From the NCBI GenBank assembly GCA_030141605.1, contig JAQGDQ010000275.1:1-62000 (forward strand): a stretch of DNA of 62,000 nucleotides, written 5' to 3'. Every line of letters starts with the position of its first letter. The stretch's first letter is position 1. Positions 55,513 through 62,000 of the stretch are shown here, piece after piece. The notes beneath the pieces are model-generated. The model made no database searches, was not told the DNA's origin, and was given only the letters and a program-made list of their open reading frames with translations. Made by a program: the position numbers and the translations under genes. The stretch comes from Tubiluchus corallicola (lineage: Eukaryota; Priapulida; Priapulimorpha; Priapulimorphida; Tubiluchidae).

Positions 55513-57900
55513 TGGTAGAGAATGCCCGCCACTAATCATGGTTTTCACCACAAGAGATAGATCACTGATAAAGATTTGTTATTAAGAAAAAAATGAGACT
55601 ATAGTGTATTTGGAATTCTTCAGTATGTACGACGTCTGCACAGAGTTGTTTGACGCAGAAGATCTAAAAACATGAGTCATTGAACGCTGGGACCAAATAC
55701 CCTTTAAAGGAGTGAGAAACTGCATTAGCTGTTCAAAAAAAACGCGTTCGACTCATTTGCATTGAAAACTGTATTTGTAATGCTAAACAGTTGTAATATT
55801 AAAAATATTTCCCGGCATTTATTTTTTACTTGCTGACTTAAAACTTATGTATTTTTGGAAAAGTCTAAGGGAACGACCTAAAATTTGATGTTTATGCACA
55901 ATCGTATGCAACGTCAGCGTTGTAACTTTCAAGCAATTTCGTTTTTGCTGCTTACAATATTGTAATCAAAACGTTTGCACGTTTTTTGCGCTATTTGATA
56001 AAATTATATTGTATCATTTTTACCAGACGTGTAAGAGCATAGTTCTTGTAGCGTGCAAGGTAAGTACTGTAATATCATTAACGATAAATAATTAGTGATC
56101 ATCAAGCATTGTCGGATTCAGATATTTAGACTTGCTAAGGCCTTGGCAGCTCAGCTATATATTTTGTTTACTCATAGCATTAATCTTATAACTTAATTAT
56201 TTAATCCACAAAGCAAAGCGAGGAAACGCATCCCTCCTTGTCATCCAGGAATCAGGCGCAGATACGGAGAAGCTACTTTCCATACCTATAGTACGTCAGT
56301 TGAACACCCTATTGGTTCTATAATATACCACTCATAAAATTGACAGAGTATATATTACAAATTGGGATATCTAGTCAGCCCTTTTCTCTTTTCGAATTTA
56401 TATTAAGAACCCAAATTTTAAGGAGGGTAAAAGACCGACATCTGTAATACTAACCGATTAAATATCTTGACGTAAGTCTATCAGGTATATTGAGGGTTAA
56501 GTTAGGTTTCTAATTTTTGATAAATTTAACGTTGACCGTACGGTTATATCTTGTTCTGTTATAAAATGATTCTTTCAACGCAGATTTCATTTTTGAAAAA
56601 ATAGTATGTTTCCTTTCAGTATTTCAAAAAGCAGATTGTTTTGACTTACAGTTTAACAGTGAGTTTGGTTTTACTTTAAGTTTGCACTTGACGGAGTGAG
56701 TCACAGATAACAATTATTAATGACGTTACTATTTCTCAGATATGCTGACGCCTCATAATGATGACGTAATGATTACGTCATCAAACAAACAGCTCGGCTT
56801 TTCAAAGACGGGTCTCGTTCAAATATAGTATTAAAACCTTAATAAAAGTTGATTGAACTTTGCAATAAAGTCATCAGCGTGCAATCTTGAAATGCATTAA
56901 GTAAACGCACATATATCAGTTACAGAGGCCACTAAAGCTTATAAGTAAAAAATGCTGTTCTCCTTGCTTGATAGCCATTTTAGCATTTAGAGGAGGCATG
57001 TTGCTCAGACCGTATTATCTCATCTTAAGAACTCTAAACAATAGCTAAATAGAGTACGCGGACCGCTCTAGAAAAGCTAGAGAGATATACGGATAAAATG
57101 TCAGCGAACTGCATTTGTTGGTGTCCGCATTTTTGTTTTTCTACCCCTTTTGTTCGGAAATAAAATCGACTGAATAGAAAAAGCGCAGTGAATTACTGGC
57201 CAGTTAAGATAAGTCACCGTGCTGCGTAGAGATGGCGCAGGTGATAACGTGTCAAGACGCTGCTGAACCATACCGTAATAGATTTAATCCACTTCTTCTT
57301 GTCAAGAATCTTTACAAATTTCTGACGTCAGATAACATCTTCCACGCCGCCGCTTCGACAAAACCTCAAGCTGAATGCTTTTAACAAACTTAACCCGTTG
57401 AATAACCAACCACAGTCATTTGTAGCCTAGGTTTTTTTCTGTCGGTGTGTGGTTAGTATCAAGGGAAAACCGGACGATTGTGTAAACATTAGTTCAGAAT
57501 AAAGAATGCTCTAGAGTCTAAAATATTGAAAACTACAACAGCTTTTTTTAAATCAAAGCTTAGATTAAATAATAATTACCTCGGATACAAACATTTTGTT
57601 AAACTCAAAGCTACGCATGGCTCACTGAATCTGCTAAGATTTTCGTGACATCACGTGTTTAAGCAGTAACACTTACGCAAACGTGCTTGAAGCGCAAGGG
57701 AAGATGCCTGCCATTGCGCAAATTATGGTTAGTTTCTGATGTAAGCAATAGCTGTGTTCGGTTGCCATTGATGAACTTTCTAAGCTAATTATTCAAATAT
57801 AGAAAACAATTACTAACTTTTATAGGCAAGAAAATGTATATTTTGGACAGAAAATTAAAATGAGATTGAGCCTAAACAGCCGTCCGGTTTTCCTTTAATT
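55513..57900. other. No gene recognised
   Basis: AT-rich intergenic sequence. A 33-nt segment between ttttaccag and gtaagt (56,026-56,058) has perfect splice borders but no supporting neighbours. Confidence 0.35.
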
Positions 57901-57904
57901 TATA

Positions 57905-58385
57905 ATAATAATAAATAATAAAATTCTTTATTGCTGTTATAATTACACGTCATTTAAATTTGAACTACATTCAAAAGTGTAATCAGTGTTTCCACTCCTG
58001 CGAGCGATAGTGTTAAAAAATGAATTTTCAATTATAAAAACTCAAGTAATGTTGTAATTACTTACATAAAGACTTAAGACTCCTTTAAAACTTTAAAATT
58101 TTACAACATTTACAAATTGTTATTGAAATTAGGTGTTTTATGGACGTTTTGTGTTAGTGACTTGAGTGTTTTTTGTGTGGCGGGTTTTAATTTGTTGATG
58201 TGATGTTAATGCATGACAGGTTTTGATATGTCACTAACTACAGACTACTGGGTGAACGTTGATAATACGTGTTGTTCGATGTTGCAGAATAAACATGTTG
58301 TTTTGCGGTTTCAAATCTCTGCATGAGTATCTGACGCAAAGATATACGAAACCTCGAAATGTTATGATTAATATAAAATTAACTG
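57905..58385 (-). mobile_element. Dispersed repeat R3, copy 2 (inverted)
   Basis: Reverse complement of 52,060-52,548, including the ATT tail (here AATAAT at 57,905-57,925) and AATAAAGAATTTTATT. The two copies lie 5.4 kb apart, tails facing each other. Confidence 0.8.
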
Positions 58386-58882
58386 TTGACAAATCGTGTT
58401 GTTTAATGTTTTCATATTAGTTATTTTTTGAAGGCTAGTACTTACGTCAAATTAGTATAATTTTATTGAATTGGTTAAGGAAAGCCAGTGGATGAGAGTA
58501 ACTTATAATGACGATGCCAGAATAAGTGTTAAAAACATTCAACAAGAGAACAGTGAGGACAAAAATGAATAAAAAAGAACGAAGAGTCGAAAACATGAAA
58601 GCGCATAGGCCTCCCTGCACAAATTCAACATCAAAAAGCAAAGAAACCAAAACGAAAATAAAAGTAGTTTTAATGTTTACTTAAGTGCATTTGAAACTTG
58701 AAATTGTTTAAGACATTATTGTAAAACCTGCTAAAAGTTATATACGAAAGTGATTTTAGCCGAAAAAAAATTGCTATGGTACATCGATGCATTGTAATAA
58801 TTTAGGTGGAAATCAATTCAAAATTACTATAAGCTTTTTAGCTTACCGTAGTTCTTCTGCGGCCTAATGTTTTCTTTACAGT

Positions 58883-59343
58883 AAATGAACCGTCAATCAG
58901 TTAGTCAGTCAGTCAGTCAGTCAGTCAGTCAGTCAGTCAGTCAGTCAGTCAGTCAGTCAGTCAGTCAGTCAGTCAGTCAGTCAGTCAGTCAGTCAGTCAG
59001 TCAGTCAGTCAGTCAGTCAGTCAGTCAGTCAGTCAGTCAGTCAGTCAGTCAGTCAGTCAGTCAGTCAGTCAGTCAGTCAGTCAGTCAGTCAGTGAGTCAG
59101 TCAGTCAGGCAGTCAGTCAGTCAGTCAGTCAGTGAGTTAGTCAGTCAGTCAGGCAGTCGGTCGGTTGGTCACTCAGTCAAAGGTCAGCCTTTCCCTCCCT
59201 TCATCATCAATCCCATCCCGTCCGTCCGTCCGTTCGTCCGTCCCGTCCCGTCCCGTCCCGTCCCGTCCCGTCCCGTCCCGTCCCGTCCCGTCCCGTCCCG
59301 TCCCGTCCCGTCCATCCATCCATCCATCCATCCATCCATCTGT
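58883..59343. repeat. Serial microsatellites (AGTC)n, (CCGT)n, (CCCGT)n, (CATC)n
   Basis: AGTC units from 58,902 to about 59,160, then variants with GGTC, then CCGT and CCCGT units at 59,216-59,312, then CATC units to 59,341. Starts with AAATGAACCGTCAATCAG, shared with 60,189. Confidence 0.96.
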
Positions 59344-59859
59344 CTAACGAAAACCTGTCCAAATACCGCCACTGTTTACATTTTTTCAATTTTTCAATTC
59401 GTTTTTGTGCTTTGTGGGCGAAGAATGAAAAAAGCCAGTACACAAAAGCAACGGCTACGTACATATGATTTTGATCTGTAATTATGCACTCATTGACAAA
59501 GCAATAATTTTTCGGGCAAGTGTTACATTGTGAACTTATTGTTAGCAAACAATTTGAGTTGTCCTACGTCTGACTTTCAATTTCACGCATTGTAGAAAAA
59601 AAGAGATTGATCATCCATCTTGATCAGACCGTAGATCGATGCTAATCAAGAGTTAACTGCCCATCAAGTTTATCAGGGGTCCATCAAACGCTTTCAGTAG
59701 ACAATCAGTTATCATATCGCTTACTACATCTATCACTATATCTACAAGTACTGTACATACGGGCCTTTTAATATGCGCTTTTACAACACTATGTATGTAT
59801 TTATGAGCTATGTACTTGTACGCATTCGTTAGCAAGCGAATAAAGAGTAAATGTATATT

Positions 59860-59974
59860 AAATAAATAAATGACAAAATAAATGAATACACGAGTGAAAA
59901 AATGAATGAATGAATGAATGAATAAAATATATAAATAAATGCAAAATAAGTAAGTAAATAATTAAATAGAAAAA

Positions 59975-60007
<33 letters not shown>

Positions 60008-60012
60008 AAATA
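59860..60012. repeat. (AAAT)n/(AATG)n repeat
   Basis: AATAAATG-like, AATG and AAAT units with interruptions. Confidence 0.9.
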
Positions 60013-60188
60013 AAACTTTCAATTAATTAAATTATACAGTATACGCACACAGCCATTGTCTGCGACATACTACAGACAAATGATTAATTTTTATTAAAAT
60101 CATATGTTTGAAAGGTCATTTTTCATTTTGCTTGTATATATATCTATATCTATATATATATATATATATGAATGTTTATATATATATA

Positions 60189-60369
60189 AAAATGAACCAT
60201 TGATCAGTCAGTCAGTCAGTCAGTCAGTCAGTCAGTCAGTCAGTCAGTCAGTCAGTCAGTCAGTCAGTCAGTCGGTCGGTCGGTCGGTCGGTCGGTCGGT
60301 CGGTCGGTCGGTCGGTCGGTCGGTCGGTCGGTCGGTCGGTCGGTCGGTCAGTCAGTCAGTCAGTCAGTT
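60189..60369. repeat. (AGTC)n-(GGTC)n-(AGTC)n array
   Basis: About 17 AGTC units, then about 19 GGTC units (60,272-60,348) and five more AGTC units. Preceded by AAATGAACCATTGATCAG, almost the same flank as at 58,883, and by TA repeats. Confidence 0.97.
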
Positions 60370-60897
60370 TGTCAGTACATATAATATATGTACATTTTGA
60401 TCGTGACTCAGTTGTAAATTACCAGATAGATGAGTTTATATTTTCTATTTTATCCAGATATCTTAGAGTTGAAATTCTTCTTTATGTTGGCTACCGTATA
60501 CAAAGTTAGCATTCACACGTAACTGTACCTGGCAATTATTGCTAATATTATTAACGCTGTGAATACTTTATTCTGTAAACACTGAAGTGAGTATTTCATG
60601 TCAAGTCTTTTCCTTGCAAGCCAAGTTTTATGCCCTGTTATTGGCTTAATTTGCTGATTATTAAAGTGACAATAGCAAACAAATTGATTTTTACTTTACC
60701 CATCACTTTTTATAGTATCTTCTCCTAAATCAGTTTACAATTACAATTATGTTACTATGATAGCTAAGCATCGATGATTAATCTTTGTTGAGGAATACAA
60801 TTAATAATTTATGAGAATTTTTAATTAGATTTACGTAACAAGTACGTAATAACGCTAGGATGTTTTCTTCCTATAGTAAAACTTTAAATAGCAGTAT

Positions 60898-60972
60898 GTT
60901 GTTGTCGTCGTCGTCGTTGTTGTTGTTGTTATTGTTGTTGTTGTTGATGATGATGATGATAATGATGATAAA
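60898..60972. repeat. GTC/GTT/GAT triplet repeat
   Basis: Three successive triplet blocks: GTC, GTT, then GAT. Confidence 0.95.
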
Positions 60973-61189
60973 TCTTTTATTGAAGAAAATACGTATTTAC
61001 AGTATTTGCAATATATTGAGATAAACCCTTTATAAAAAACAGGATAAAACATAAAACGAAACTTTGTTACAAAACCCAATGTTTTGCAAACAAACGAGCA
61101 ACAGATTAACCACTTGTTTTGCTAATTACATTAAACTAATTTTGACCGCCTTTCTGACTTTCATTTCTTATCTGCATCAACATATCTGT

Positions 61190-61560
61190 CTGACTGTGCG
61201 TTATTAGGATCTGACCAGGTAGCGCCGCCCTATACCTGTTACCGTCGCAACATATAACAACCCTCCTAATAACTACTCTATTAACATCTTCTTTAACCCT
61301 ATTATCTTGGCCCAGCAGGTATTGTTTAATCTACGCGCAGCCCGATTGTCCGTCAGTGTCCGGCTCGCCGTCTGGACGCGGTCCGGCAGACGGTGTCCAG
61401 ACTCGAGTTGGCTAATTTGGGGACAAACTAATGATACATGTAAAGTGCGCAATTTGGGTGTAATTTCGTATCTGGATGGGCTCTATAGGTTGTCTTAATG
61501 CGCGTCAGATAGACCGTATCGTAATGGCTATCAGAGTAAAGCCCTCACTAATGCCACCGG
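61190..61560. other. GC- and CpG-richer segment with nested inverted repeats
   Basis: Includes CCGTCTG and its inverse CAGACGG, and overlapping GTCTGGAC and GTCCAGAC, within GC-rich unique DNA. No protein motif or splice pattern was recognised in the plus-strand frame 61,307-61,498. It may be a regulatory or conserved non-coding element. Confidence 0.3.
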
Positions 61561-62000
61561 ATGAGCAAATTCTATTTAACTCGAAGTATTTTTTTACATC
61601 CGGTTGACCGATTAAGGCTTAATAAGGAAGCGAAAGTAGTTATACTTATTAACTACTGCTTGCTTATATGGGAGATTGTATTAGTCACATTATTTAGTGC
61701 TAGTAGTTGTTTCAATGGCGTTTCCTTCGCAAGTACCAAGTTGCAGTCCTGAAAAAGTTTTTTCAAAAACAAAATTTCAAAACCAAAATTTCTTTTGTAA
61801 GAGTTAAGAGGCGAACGAAGAAAGAGCCAGACAACATTAAACATTAAATCTACTTATTTAATTAATCAAGTCAATTAAACAGCAATAAGCAGGACTGTAG
61901 ATGATGGTTAGAGAAAAAGGATAGAGAAAATGATAGACAAATAAAGACCTGTAACTGTGGTTTGATATTTCTTGTTAAATCCTGGCCTTGAAATATATTT

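Noticed and set aside
56026-56058. 33-nt microexon with perfect ttttaccag and gtaagt borders
   Set aside because: No adjacent exon in compatible phase and no GPCR or other motif.
58885-59481. 198-codon frame of Ser-Val-Gln repeats
   Set aside because: Product of AGTC and CCCGT microsatellites.

Overview
The window reads as nuclear DNA of an invertebrate animal. It is AT-rich, genes are in pieces with GT-AG introns of 0.3 to over 1.5 kb, and intergenic space is filled with microsatellites, minisatellites, truncated LINE 3' ends and small inverted-repeat DNA elements. A class B (secretin-type) GPCR and an FGD-type RhoGEF fit a bilaterian; I cannot name the phylum from sequence alone. No bacterial, viral or CRISPR features were seen.

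Layout. 0-15 kb: an FGD-family RhoGEF gene. Seven exons lie on the minus strand (14.88 down to 8.22 kb) and encode the N-terminus and the first part of the DH domain. The next three exons, which complete the DH domain, lie on the PLUS strand at 1.95-3.64 kb. The two parts join in phase and without an alignment gap, so an inversion (real or an assembly error) has cut the gene inside one intron. The downstream PH and FYVE exons were not found. 15.37-15.54 kb: terminal exon of an unidentified minus-strand gene with its poly(A) signal. 15.5-45.6 kb: a long stretch with almost no recognisable genes; one possible first coding exon with a TATA box sits at 21.3-21.5 kb. The rest is repeats. 45.68-47.84 kb: two consecutive plus-strand exons of a class B GPCR (TM3 to TM5); the other exons were not found. 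48-62 kb: LINE fragments, an inverted pair of LINE 3' ends, and several tetranucleotide arrays.

At least four dispersed repeat families recur in the window: R1 (five copies), R2, a roughly 400-bp inverted-repeat element (four copies), R3 (an inverted pair of 3' ends) and a hAT-like pair. Two fold-back elements carry repeats in the loop, one of them telomere-like. A truncated 5S rRNA-like sequence abuts an 840-bp TTAC array. I found no convincing new molecular system; the most informative observations are the strand-split FGD gene, the six-fold duplicated splice donor in the GPCR, and the internal architecture of the repeats.
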